Made by a program: the position numbers and the translations under genes
Notes under the pieces: generated by a model
The model's database searches: none
The model's input: the letters and a program-made list of their open reading frames with translations, nothing else
Told to the model about the DNA's origin: nothing
In this document: positions 43,694 through 51,737 of the stretch, piece after piece
How the letters are laid out: each line of letters opens with the position of its first letter
How positions within the stretch are numbered: the first letter of the stretch is position 1
DNA from: Nocardia sp. MH4
GTDB lineage: Bacteria > Actinomycetota > Actinomycetes > Mycobacteriales > Mycobacteriaceae
NCBI RefSeq assembly: GCF_019266065.1
Contig: NZ_LPNR01000088.1
Location: forward strand, 1 to 64,000
Length of the DNA stretch: 64,000 nt
Direction: 5' to 3'

Positions 43694-44386
43694 GTGACCG
43701 CACAGCGCGCCGATGGCCGGGCCAGTCGGTGGGACCGGCACCGCGCCGAGCGTCGGGACCGGATTCTCACGGCGGCGCTGACGGCCGTGCAGAGGCAGGG
43801 CGCCTCGGTGGGCGTGCAGGAGATCGCCGATCTCGCGGAGGTGCCGAGGTCGGTGCTGTACCGGCTGTTCAAGGACCGCCAGGACCTCGACGAACAGTTG
43901 CGGGCCCGCATCGTCGACGACCTGATGGCGGTGCTCGCCCCGACTCTCAATCCCGAAGGCACCGTGGCCGAGGCCATCGCGCGCTCGGTCGACACCTACG
44001 TGGGCTGGATCGCCGCCAACCCCCGGCTGCACTACTTCCTCGGCGCCGGGTCGGCGGCGGAGAAGCGGCCGAATTCACCGATCGTCTCCGGCACCAAGAT
44101 CGCGATCGCGGGCACAGTCCGTGAGGTGTTCGAGAACGCGCTGCGGGCCCAGTCCGCGCCGGTGACGATCGCCGAGCCGATGGCCTTCGGCCTGGTCGGC
44201 TTCGTCGACGGCAGTGTGAACCGCTGGCTGAGCCGCTCCATGCAGCCGATGGACGCCGCCGAGCTGTCGTCCTATCTGCAGGGGGCCATCTGGGCGATCG
44301 TGGACAGCAGCCTGCGCCAGGTCGGCGTGATGCTCAATCCGCTGACGCCGATGGCCGATCTGGTGGCGCCGCCGGCCGAGGACTGA
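43694..44386 (+). CDS. TetR family regulator
   Basis: A 230-aa TetR-type regulator with its helix-turn-helix at about residues 18-62 (IADLAEVPRSVLYRLFKDRQDL) and a helical sensor domain. GTG 43694 follows GGGAGG at a short spacing; ATG 43592 with AGGA upstream would add 34 residues of low-complexity sequence. It diverges from the small membrane protein and amidase genes, its most likely targets. Its last 53 bp overlap the end of the convergent TetR gene, so transcripts of the two are antisense at their 3' ends. Confidence 0.83.
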   Translation: MTAQRADGRASRWDRHRAERRDRILTAALTAVQRQGASVGVQEIADLAEVPRSVLYRLFKDRQDLDEQLRARIVDDLMAVLAPTLNPEGTVAEAIARSVDTYVGWIAANPRLHYFLGAGSAAEKRPNSPIVSGTKIAIAGTVREVFENALRAQSAPVTIAEPMAFGLVGFVDGSVNRWLSRSMQPMDAAELSSYLQGAIWAIVDSSLRQVGVMLNPLTPMADLVAPPAED

Positions 44387-44987
44387 CGCCCGCCGTGGTG
44401 GCGGCCCGGACCGTGGTGAGCAGTTCGCCGGTGCAGTTCGCCAGGTCGAAGTCGGGTTCGGCGGCGACGCGGGCGATCACGCCGTTGCGCAGCGACAGGA
44501 CGAACCCGGCCATCACGTCGGTGTCGAACTCCCGGAATTCGCCGTCGCGCTGACCACGGGCCAGCAGGTCGGCCAGCTTCGCCCGATCCGCGGCCGCGAG
44601 CTCGCCCAGGATCGCGCTGTCGGTGGAGGCGGACTGGATGCGCAGCATCGCGACCAGATGGTGACGGTGCTCGCGCAGAAACGCGCTGTTCGCGGCGAGG
44701 AACCCGGCGAGCTGGTCGGCAGCGGTGCCCGGCTCCGTACGGGCCACCACGAAGGCGGTGAAGTCGGCCAGGATGGTTCGCATCACCTCGGTGATCAAGT
44801 CCTGTCTGTCCCGGAAGTGGTAGGAGATCATCCCGGTGCTGCTGAGTCCGGCCCGGCGGGCGATCGCCGCGAAAGAAGAACGCGCGTAATCCGTTTCGGC
44901 GATGGTATCGATGGCCGCGCGCACGATCTGGGCGCGCCGGGCCTGCTCGGTGACGGTGCGCACGTCGCGCCGTCCCGACCCGGTCAT
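44334..44987 (-). CDS. TetR family regulator coupled to the fucosidase
   Basis: A 217-aa TetR-type repressor. The helix-turn-helix is at about residues 20-65 (IARRAGLSSTGMISYHFRDRQDL), followed by a helical domain and a Pro-rich tail. ATG 44987 overlaps the fucosidase stop (TGATG), giving translational coupling; a GTG one codon upstream is possible. It is therefore the second gene of a fucosidase-tetR unit and may sense the released sugar or another small molecule. Its 3' end overlaps the convergent TetR gene by 53 bp. Confidence 0.87.
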   Translation of the reverse strand: MTGSGRRDVRTVTEQARRAQIVRAAIDTIAETDYARSSFAAIARRAGLSSTGMISYHFRDRQDLITEVMRTILADFTAFVVARTEPGTAADQLAGFLAANSAFLREHRHHLVAMLRIQSASTDSAILGELAAADRAKLADLLARGQRDGEFREFDTDVMAGFVLSLRNGVIARVAAEPDFDLANCTGELLTTVRAATTAGVSPRPAAPPDRPSASAD

Positions 44988-46456
44988 CACCACCCCGTGA
45001 TCGCGAGCGTGAAGGCGTGCGGTTGCGGCGCGGCCCCGGCCGGCAGTTCGACGAGCAGGTCGCCCTCGCGTCGCTTCCAGGTCAACGCCGGTGGCCCGCC
45101 CACCAGGCCGACCGTGGCGCTGTCGGGGATCGTCAGCTCGCGCAGGGTGATCGGGCCGACGGGCTGGTCGGCGAGCACGATCGCGTGCACCGTGTCGCCG
45201 CGACGGGTGAAGCGCACCGCGTGCCCGTCGGTCGTGGTGGTGGCGGTCCGGTCCCCGGCGACCGTGTCGTAGATCGCCTCCGCGTTGCGCCCGAGCCAGG
45301 CGCCGAGGGCGCGCAGCGGCTCGCGCTGGAGCTCGGGAATCCGTCCCTCGCCGTCGGGGCCGACATTCAGCAGGAGATTGCCGCCGGCGGCGACCACGTC
45401 CACGAGCAGGTGGATCGCCTGGACCCCGGTGAGTGTGTCGGCGGCGGTCTCCGCGGCGTTGTACCCGAAGGACCGGCCGAGGCCCCGGGTCAGTTCCCAC
45501 GCACCCGAGGGCGCCGCGGCGGGGACGGCGTATTCGTGGGTCGCGAAGTCGTAGTGAAAGTCCTTGGGCGGGTCGGGAATCGGCCTACCGAGCGCGCCCA
45601 TCGCCCGCAGCGCCACCTCGAGGAAGCGCAGGTACGCGGCACGGGCATCCACCTGCGCCGGCCGGCCCATGTCGTTCCAGAGGATCGAGGGCGCGTAGGT
45701 GTCGATGAGTTCGCGCCACTGCGCGGTGGCGTAGCGCGCGTAGCCGGGGCCCAGGGCCTGATGGCGAATGAGGTCGGTCATGGTCCGCAGCGGCGTGGTC
45801 CGGAAGGTCCAGTTCATGCCGCCGCAGTAGTAGAGGCCCATCCGCAGACCCCGCTGCCGCACGGCCACCGACAGTTCGCCGACGAGGTCGCGGGAGCAAC
45901 GGTAGTCCGACGGCATGTGCGGATTGCCGATAGCTGTCGGCCACAGGGGATATCCGTCGAGATGGCGTGCTACGAGCACGACGTATCGGGCACCCGCTTC
46001 GGTGAACAGGTCGGCCCAGTCGGCGACGTCGACCGCTCGCGCGGCCGCGTCGAACCGGGGCTGGAAGTCGGTGTAGCCGAAGTCCGCACCATAGGTGGCG
46101 GCGTGATGCATCGCGGTGGGGGACCCGGGCACCCGCATCGAATTGAGATACCACTCGGCGTACGGGATCCGGTCCGCGGTTGTCGCGCCGGTGGTGAGAT
46201 CACGCATGAACGAGGTGTAGTCCGCGGTCCCGGGCGCCGCGAAGGCCGGAACCGAGTACGGAGCCCAGTGCACGGAGATGCCGAGTTCGGCGTCGCGGAA
46301 CCACGGCGGGACCGGTCGCGGCGCCAGGGAATGCCTGGGCGGTGCGTGGCTCACTCCTCGGTGTCGCGCGATGCGCTCGGCCTTGCTCAGGTGGGCAAAA
46401 ATCAGCATGCCCGAGCAGGAACTCCTCGTTCGCTCGGCTCGGGGGCTCGCGTTCAT
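44987..46456 (-). CDS. GH29 alpha-L-fucosidase-like glycosidase
   Basis: About 489 aa (454 aa from the shortest start). GH29 (beta/alpha)8-barrel hydrolase: PWFRDAELGISVHWAPYSVPA at the N-terminal end of the barrel, VARHLDGYPLWPT (the usual KHHDG appears as RHLDG), a catalytic nucleophile Asp in ILWNDMG and the late GNLLLNVGPDGEG signature. The start is uncertain: ATG 46456 has GGGAAG upstream, while ATG 46408 and GTG 46354 give shorter forms. None has a clear signal peptide, so it may be cytoplasmic. It is coupled to a TetR gene at its 3' end and lies 13 bp downstream of the transglycosylase gene. Confidence 0.85.
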   Translation of the reverse strand: MNASPRAERTRSSCSGMLIFAHLSKAERIARHRGVSHAPPRHSLAPRPVPPWFRDAELGISVHWAPYSVPAFAAPGTADYTSFMRDLTTGATTADRIPYAEWYLNSMRVPGSPTAMHHAATYGADFGYTDFQPRFDAAARAVDVADWADLFTEAGARYVVLVARHLDGYPLWPTAIGNPHMPSDYRCSRDLVGELSVAVRQRGLRMGLYYCGGMNWTFRTTPLRTMTDLIRHQALGPGYARYATAQWRELIDTYAPSILWNDMGRPAQVDARAAYLRFLEVALRAMGALGRPIPDPPKDFHYDFATHEYAVPAAAPSGAWELTRGLGRSFGYNAAETAADTLTGVQAIHLLVDVVAAGGNLLLNVGPDGEGRIPELQREPLRALGAWLGRNAEAIYDTVAGDRTATTTTDGHAVRFTRRGDTVHAIVLADQPVGPITLRELTIPDSATVGLVGGPPALTWKRREGDLLVELPAGAAPQPHAFTLAITGW

Positions 46457-46469
46457 CGCGGCTTCCCGC

Positions 46470-47558
46470 TCAGCCCTGTGGCATCGGCAGCGGGATCACC
46501 ACGCCCAGCGGCAGGGTGAGCTGCGGACCCGGGGTCGGGTCGGGGTCGGCCGGTGGACGGTCGGTGTCGGCTGGTTGCGGGCCGCACAGGATCCCGCATT
46601 CGATCGCGCCGATCACCGGGAGCGACACGAGGATCACCGGCTCAGGTGGCGGGGCCGGGGCCGGTGTCATCGGTTCGAGTGCCAGTGGGGATTCCGCGGC
46701 GGGAGAGGGTGTTTCGGGAGCCGGATCCACCGGTGGCCGCGTGGGTGTGACCGGGTCGACGACGACCTCGACACGCACCGCAGCCCCGCCGGTGCGGTAT
46801 CGCTCCGACCAGCCCAGGACGTCGGCCGCGTAGGCCGCCGAATAGTTGTAGCGCAGCACCGCCCGCTGCCGCGCCACGGCATCACGCAGATCGGTGCCGT
46901 CGGCGCACAGGTAGCGGGCCGCGGCCATCGTGGCGTCGAAGACATTGTGCGGGTCCGCCGTTCCGTCGCCGTTGCCGTCGGTGGCGTAGCGGCTCCAGGT
47001 GCTCGGCAGGAACTGCATCGGGCCGAGCGCCCGCACGAATCCACCGTCGGCGGCGGGGATCACCTCGTTGCCGGGCAGGGTGCCGTCGAGGGCCGGTCCG
47101 AGGATCGGGCGCAGCGTGGTGCCCGCGGTATCGGTGTTTCCCCGGTCGGCGTGGTCGGACTCGATCTTGCCGATCCCGGCCAGCAGATGCCAGCTGACGC
47201 CACATCCCGGCGTCGAGGATTGCAGGGACAGTTCGGCATTGCGGTAGGCGGCGAGGACGATCTCGGGAATACCGAGCACGCCGGTGGCGCCGAGCCCGAC
47301 GGCGGTGCCGACCCCGTCAGCGACGTCGGTCGACGCGACAGCGATCGGTTCGCGCGGCGGCGTCGCGGTCCGCAGCTTGCGGGGCGGGGGTGGGGTGGGC
47401 GCCAGCAGTCCGACGACGGTCGACTCGCTCGGCGAGGACTCGACAGTGCTCGGCGCTGCGACGAATTCGGGAACCACCGGCGCGGCGACGCGGGCCGAAC
47501 CGGTGACGAGCAGCCCGGCCGCGAGGATCGTGGTCGCGGCGAGAGGAGCGGAGCGCAT
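46470..47558 (-). CDS. Secreted lytic murein transglycosylase
   Basis: A 362-aa exported peptidoglycan lytic transglycosylase (MltB/SLT-like). The N-terminal signal peptide reads RSAPLAATTILAAGLLVTGS. A Pro-rich spacer and the catalytic core follow, with the general-acid Glu in WHLLAGIGKIESDH and then RALGPMQFLPSTW, GNGDGTADPHNVFDATMAAA and VLRYNYSAAYAADVLGW. The C-terminal tail is Pro-rich (APAPPPEP, DPDPTPGP) and could span cell-wall polymers. ATG 47558 starts the signal peptide; a GTG at 47572 would add five residues. It lies 92 bp after the FAD oxidoreductase gene and 13 bp before the fucosidase gene. Confidence 0.9.
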   Translation of the reverse strand: MRSAPLAATTILAAGLLVTGSARVAAPVVPEFVAAPSTVESSPSESTVVGLLAPTPPPPRKLRTATPPREPIAVASTDVADGVGTAVGLGATGVLGIPEIVLAAYRNAELSLQSSTPGCGVSWHLLAGIGKIESDHADRGNTDTAGTTLRPILGPALDGTLPGNEVIPAADGGFVRALGPMQFLPSTWSRYATDGNGDGTADPHNVFDATMAAARYLCADGTDLRDAVARQRAVLRYNYSAAYAADVLGWSERYRTGGAAVRVEVVVDPVTPTRPPVDPAPETPSPAAESPLALEPMTPAPAPPPEPVILVSLPVIGAIECGILCGPQPADTDRPPADPDPTPGPQLTLPLGVVIPLPMPQG

Positions 47559-47650
47559 GATGAGGAGGACACCTTTCGCGGCCGCGAGACGGGCCGCCTG
47601 GAATCGGGAATGGGCGGAGCCGGCCGGTCGCCGGCCGGAGGTTGACGTGA

Positions 47651-49417
47651 TCAGCGCACCGGGTATCTGCGGTCGATCAGGTCGAAGGCATGGGGCCGAC
47701 CCGCGTGATACAGCGCGCTGTCGGCCAGTTCGAGCGGTTCCCACAGCGGCATCCGGAATCGCGGCGTGATCGGGACCCGGCTCGCCGCCGAACCGTCGGC
47801 GTGCAGCACCGCGTTCGCCGCCCGCCGCCCGCCTTCGTTCGCGCCGTCCATGCACGCGACATTGCGCTGGGTCCGGATCCAGTCGCCGGCCAGGAACAGG
47901 TTGTCGACGGCAGTGGTCGCGTCGGGTCGGTCGGCCCACGAGCCGGGCGTCGGGACGAAGCCGGTGCCGTCGTGGGCCACGTCCGGTGTGCCGGGATCGC
48001 GGAGCGCGGGATCGATCATCCACGAATGCAGCAGGTCGTCGGTGAGCGGTTCGCCACCGATCCCGTCGAGGTGGGCGGTGAGCTGGGCCCAGGTCTCCGC
48101 GGCGATCTCGGCGGGGCTGCACTGGGCGGCGCTCTTGCGGTTGACCATGCCCGGGGCCGTCCAGTCGGCGATGATCGCCGACAGCACGTCGGCCGCCCCG
48201 CCGTCGCCGTAGCGGCCGACCGGTATCCGCCAGAACTGCGCCTGGCTGATCGAGGTCAGTCCCCACGGTGAGTCGAGGTAGGTGACGGGTCCCCGCGCCA
48301 GATCGGTCCGCCTGCGCAGGAAGAACTGGATGCCGACCATCGCCGCCGACCGCAGCCGCGACACGTTCGCGAGCCGGGGATCGATCGCGAGAAGCTCGTC
48401 GGAGAACACCGCCGCCGCCTTGTCCGGCGGAATCGCGCAGAGGTAGTAGTCCGCCTCGACGCGGTGCCCGGCACCGGTGTGGTCGATCAGCGTGGCGCCG
48501 CGCAGGTGCGCGCCGTCGGTCTCGAAGCCCGACAATCGGGCGCCGAAAGCGAAGGTGACACCGAGGGAGCGCAGATGGGTGACCCACGGATCGATGAACG
48601 TCTCCGAAGTCGGCCCGTCGAGCACCCGGATCGCACCGCCGTCGGCGAGGTTCGACAGCGACCACAGGTACTCCTCGCCGACCAGCCCCATCGCATGCGC
48701 GCTGCAGTCGCGGGAGATCGTCGACGCCGGCGCGCGGAGGAAACCGTCACCGAGGAAGCGGCGGTACTCGGCCGACGCGTTGTCCAGGCCGGCGAAATCG
48801 GTCCAGCTCATCCGCTCCCACTGGCCGAGTCGGCGTTCCTCGCAGCTCGAGACGTAGACCGCCAGCCGCTCGGCGGCGAAGAGCGCCTCGTGCGGGGGCA
48901 ACCGGAACAGCGTCCCGAACACCGAGGCGAAGGAATCCGCGAAGTGCCGTGGCGTCATCGGGATCTGACCGGACGGCACCGGAACCGGCAGCGGGACGGC
49001 TGGATTGCCGCGCCCCACGCCCGCGATCATCGCCGCCTCGAGCCGGACCAGATTGTCGTGGACGCCGTTGCGGTTGCCGCGGAACGGAATACGGCGCAGG
49101 GTGTCGGCCAGGCCGCGGTGGCGGTCGACGAAGCTGCGGAAGCCGTGTTCGCCCGGCAGTGCCTGGTCGCTGTAGACGCTGCGGCACTGCCCGCCCGCCG
49201 TGCCGAGCCGTTCGTAGACGGTGACCGCGAAGCCGCGTTCGGCGAGTTCGTGCGCGGCGGTCAGTCCGGCGAGCCCGGCGCCGAAGACCGCGACGGTGCG
49301 TCCCTTCGGTGCGGTCACCCGGCGCCATGTCGGCCGTACGGTCCAGGCGGTCGAGATGTCGCCCACGGCGGTCGATTTCCGGAATCCGCGTCGCGGGGAC
49401 TGCCAGTTGAATCCCAT
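47651..49417 (-). CDS. FAD-dependent oxidoreductase, amine oxidase/desaturase-like
   Basis: A 588-aa FAD enzyme of the amine oxidase/phytoene desaturase superfamily. The dinucleotide fold is AVFGAGLAGLTAAHELAERG with YERLGTAGGQCRS. The C-terminal FAD contact is NLFLAGDWIRTQRNVACMDGANEGGRRAA. The middle contains GEHGFRSF, a motif seen in carotenoid and hydroxysqualene-type enzymes. It has no clear signal peptide but carries about 40 residues ahead of the Rossmann fold. ATG 49417 has only a weak ribosome site. Substrate is unknown; an isoprenoid or other hydrophobic compound is likely. It opens the leftward group that continues into the transglycosylase gene. Confidence 0.87.
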   Translation of the reverse strand: MGFNWQSPRRGFRKSTAVGDISTAWTVRPTWRRVTAPKGRTVAVFGAGLAGLTAAHELAERGFAVTVYERLGTAGGQCRSVYSDQALPGEHGFRSFVDRHRGLADTLRRIPFRGNRNGVHDNLVRLEAAMIAGVGRGNPAVPLPVPVPSGQIPMTPRHFADSFASVFGTLFRLPPHEALFAAERLAVYVSSCEERRLGQWERMSWTDFAGLDNASAEYRRFLGDGFLRAPASTISRDCSAHAMGLVGEEYLWSLSNLADGGAIRVLDGPTSETFIDPWVTHLRSLGVTFAFGARLSGFETDGAHLRGATLIDHTGAGHRVEADYYLCAIPPDKAAAVFSDELLAIDPRLANVSRLRSAAMVGIQFFLRRRTDLARGPVTYLDSPWGLTSISQAQFWRIPVGRYGDGGAADVLSAIIADWTAPGMVNRKSAAQCSPAEIAAETWAQLTAHLDGIGGEPLTDDLLHSWMIDPALRDPGTPDVAHDGTGFVPTPGSWADRPDATTAVDNLFLAGDWIRTQRNVACMDGANEGGRRAANAVLHADGSAASRVPITPRFRMPLWEPLELADSALYHAGRPHAFDLIDRRYPVR

Positions 49418-49794
49418 GTCTCGTCCAGTCGTCTGCCCAGCCGTCCTCGACGTGTGCGCGCCGTTGCCGGGTGTCGATACCCCATCCTTATGTTAATGAT
49501 GATTCTGGCTTTGTATGCCGGAATTGGTCGATATAACAAATGTCCAGATCACCTGACGTCGGAACATAAGTTGCTGACAATTCTGACAACTCGAGGTATC
49601 GTTCGAGATGCTCGGCGACGACGTGCGTGGCGGAATCAACCCCTCGCCACAGCGTGCTCGCGCGTCGTGCCTCCCTCACGCGTCGTCCGCGACAGCCCAG
49701 CGAACTCACTGTCGCGGGGAACGGGTGATCGAGTAGCGCGGCGTTCGGAGTCGATGTGCAGCTCCGGACGCCGCGCACCGGACAGGCGGTCGGG
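49418..49794. other. AT-richer intergenic region
   Basis: About 377 bp without a supported gene. An AT-rich patch (about 49490-49610) probably carries the promoter of the leftward FAD oxidoreductase gene. It contains a direct repeat CTGACAA-TT-CTGACAA (about 49574-49589) and TGTCCAGAT at 49541-49549, the same nonamer as at 35849. The 3' end of the leftward mce operon enters from the right. Confidence 0.55.
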
Positions 49795-51066
49795 CTAGTG
49801 CGGCAGCGGCCGGCCGAGCAGGACGGCCTCCAGCAGTGCGATCACGGTGTCCTGCGGGCAGATTCCGTCGTCGCCGAAGGTCCGTCCCAGATCGACGACC
49901 AGGCTGAACGCCGCATGCACCAGGATGCGCGCCTCGCCCAACGACAGTTCCGGTCGCGCCGCCACCACCAGGCGCGCCCACTCGGTGACGATCAATTGCT
50001 GGAGATGGCGCAGCGTCACCTGGTCGGTCTGGTCCACGTGCCGGAATTCCGCGTAGTAGACGAAAGTCAGCGCGCGTTCGTCGAACGACCCCGAGACGTA
50101 CAGCGCGATCAGCGTGCCCAGCGCCGCGGCCGGCGACGTCGCGGCGGCGGTCGCGGGCCGGATCGCCGCCGACACCCGATCGGCCGCGCGGCGAAAGGCC
50201 GCCACCAGCAGATCGCTCTTGCTGCGGTGGTAACGGTAGACCGCCGACGCCGACGACAGATCGGCGGCAGCGGCGATGTCCTCCACGCTGACATTCGGAT
50301 AACCGTGCTCGTGGAACAACTCGACCGCCCGGTGGAGCAGCACCTCGTGCTTGAACAGCGGCGGCCGTTCCGCGGCCCGGCGCACGCGCGCGCCGGTCGG
50401 CGAACCGGTGAGGTCGGCGTCGATCACCGCCCAGCTCACCGCACCGAGCAGAGCGGCGAGGGTTTTCGCGGGCACTGTCGCGTGGTGGTCGCCGATGCTG
50501 CTGATCACGGCGAAGATCGACACCGCGCGCACCGCGCGATCGTGCCCGTCCAGTTCCGGCCTGACCTCGCCGATGCGTGCCCGCAGGCTCGCGATGGCCA
50601 CCGCGAACTGAGCGCTGAATTCCCGGTGGTCCTCGGGTTCCAGGTAGCGGCGTTCCCAGCGGGCCAGGGCAGCGGTGGACCGGTTGGCGACGGTCGCGGC
50701 GACGATGGCGGCGAGCACGTGCTCGAGGCGCCGACGTGGCGACCAGCCCGCCGCCTCCTCGGGGAGCTCGACCGCCCGCAGCGCCAGGCCGGACAGCCGC
50801 AGCAGCTCGGCGCGGAACAGCGCGTACTTGCTCGGAAAGTGCCGGTACAGCGCGGTGGAACTGATGTCGAGGCGACGGGCGATGTCGTCCATGCTCACAC
50901 CGTGGTAGCCGTGCGCGCCGAACGCCGCCGCCGATTCCGCGGCGATCTGCGCCCGACGGTTCTTCGGCCTGCGCCGGACGGCGCGCGCGGGCGCGTCCGA
51001 GGACGGGGCCCCGGCACGCGCGGACGTGCCACGGTGCCGGGGGGATAGCGCGCCGGGTTCGGTCAC
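49795..51066 (-). CDS. Tandem two-domain TetR regulator (Mce3R-like), end of mce operon
   Basis: A 423-aa regulator with two TetR modules. The first helix-turn-helix is at about residues 45-85 (IARRLDISSTALYRHFPSKYAL) and the second at about 250-290 (IAAAADLSSASAVYRYHRSKSDL). The first module is preceded by a basic tail (RAVRRRPKNRR). Mycobacterial Mce3R has the same architecture and represses an mce operon. GTG 51066 overlaps the Mce-associated gene stop (GTGA), so this regulator is translated from the end of the mce operon itself, suggesting negative feedback. The module resembles the regulator at 1500-2717 in layout but differs clearly in sequence. Confidence 0.87.
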   Translation of the reverse strand: MTEPGALSPRHRGTSARAGAPSSDAPARAVRRRPKNRRAQIAAESAAAFGAHGYHGVSMDDIARRLDISSTALYRHFPSKYALFRAELLRLSGLALRAVELPEEAAGWSPRRRLEHVLAAIVAATVANRSTAALARWERRYLEPEDHREFSAQFAVAIASLRARIGEVRPELDGHDRAVRAVSIFAVISSIGDHHATVPAKTLAALLGAVSWAVIDADLTGSPTGARVRRAAERPPLFKHEVLLHRAVELFHEHGYPNVSVEDIAAAADLSSASAVYRYHRSKSDLLVAAFRRAADRVSAAIRPATAAATSPAAALGTLIALYVSGSFDERALTFVYYAEFRHVDQTDQVTLRHLQQLIVTEWARLVVAARPELSLGEARILVHAAFSLVVDLGRTFGDDGICPQDTVIALLEAVLLGRPLPH

Positions 51067-51725
51067 TGGGCGGGCGCTGTCGTCAGCGGGGAGTTCACCT
51101 TCTCGACCAGCCATCGGCCGTTGTCGTTGTGCAGGCGCAGCACCATGGACAGCTGGCCCGGTTTGGGCTTGTGCTCGGTGCCCAGACTGGAGATGGTCTG
51201 GCCGATCACCACGATCGCCTCGGCGGAGTTCTCGTCGCCGGTGCGGATCGCGCACTGGGTGTCGGTGACCTTCGAGGTGACCTCGCCCTGGGTGAGGACT
51301 TCGCGCAGTTCGCCGCTGGTGGCCTCGAACTGCTTCTTCCAGTCGCCGGTCGAGCCGTCGAGGACCGCCTTGAAGTAGGCGTCGAGTTTCTTGCTGTCGT
51401 AGTCGGCCAGTACCGGACCGTAGTGGCAGGCGGCTTCGCGGGCCTGCTGCTGTGCCGCGAGCAGGTCCTTGCTGCTCTGATTCTCGAAGAACAGGAACAC
51501 CGAGGCCGCCAGCGAGGCACCCAGCAGCACGGCCGCGGCGCCGCGCAGGCCGAGCTGCCTGCGGTCGACCGCGCGCCAGCGCGAGGACCACCCGGCCGCC
51601 ATCGGAGTGGATGACGCTTCGGCAGGGGGCTTTTCGGAGCCGGTATCCGTGGCGGCCGTGCTGGTGCCGGTCGTCGTGGCGTCCTCGACGGGGGATTCGT
51701 CGGTGGGGGTGGGTTCGTTGCTCAT
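51063..51725 (-). CDS. Mce-associated membrane protein
   Basis: A 220-aa protein of the Mam (Mce-associated membrane) type. It has an acidic Thr/Ser-rich cytoplasmic N-terminus (about 1-55), one membrane helix (GAAAVLLGASLAASVFLFF) and an exported domain of about 140 aa ending in a VIGQTISSLG...LRLHNDNGRWLVEKVN fold typical of the family. Such proteins stabilise or assist the Mce transporter. ATG 51725 lies 12 bp after the mceF stop, and its own stop overlaps the GTG of the two-domain TetR. Confidence 0.88.
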   Translation of the reverse strand: MSNEPTPTDESPVEDATTTGTSTAATDTGSEKPPAEASSTPMAAGWSSRWRAVDRRQLGLRGAAAVLLGASLAASVFLFFENQSSKDLLAAQQQAREAACHYGPVLADYDSKKLDAYFKAVLDGSTGDWKKQFEATSGELREVLTQGEVTSKVTDTQCAIRTGDENSAEAIVVIGQTISSLGTEHKPKPGQLSMVLRLHNDNGRWLVEKVNSPLTTAPAQ

Positions 51726-51737
51726 CGCGGTGACTCC

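Noticed and set aside
41673..43697. 674-codon plus-strand open frame
   Set aside because: Antisense to the amidase and membrane protein genes, which have clear motifs.
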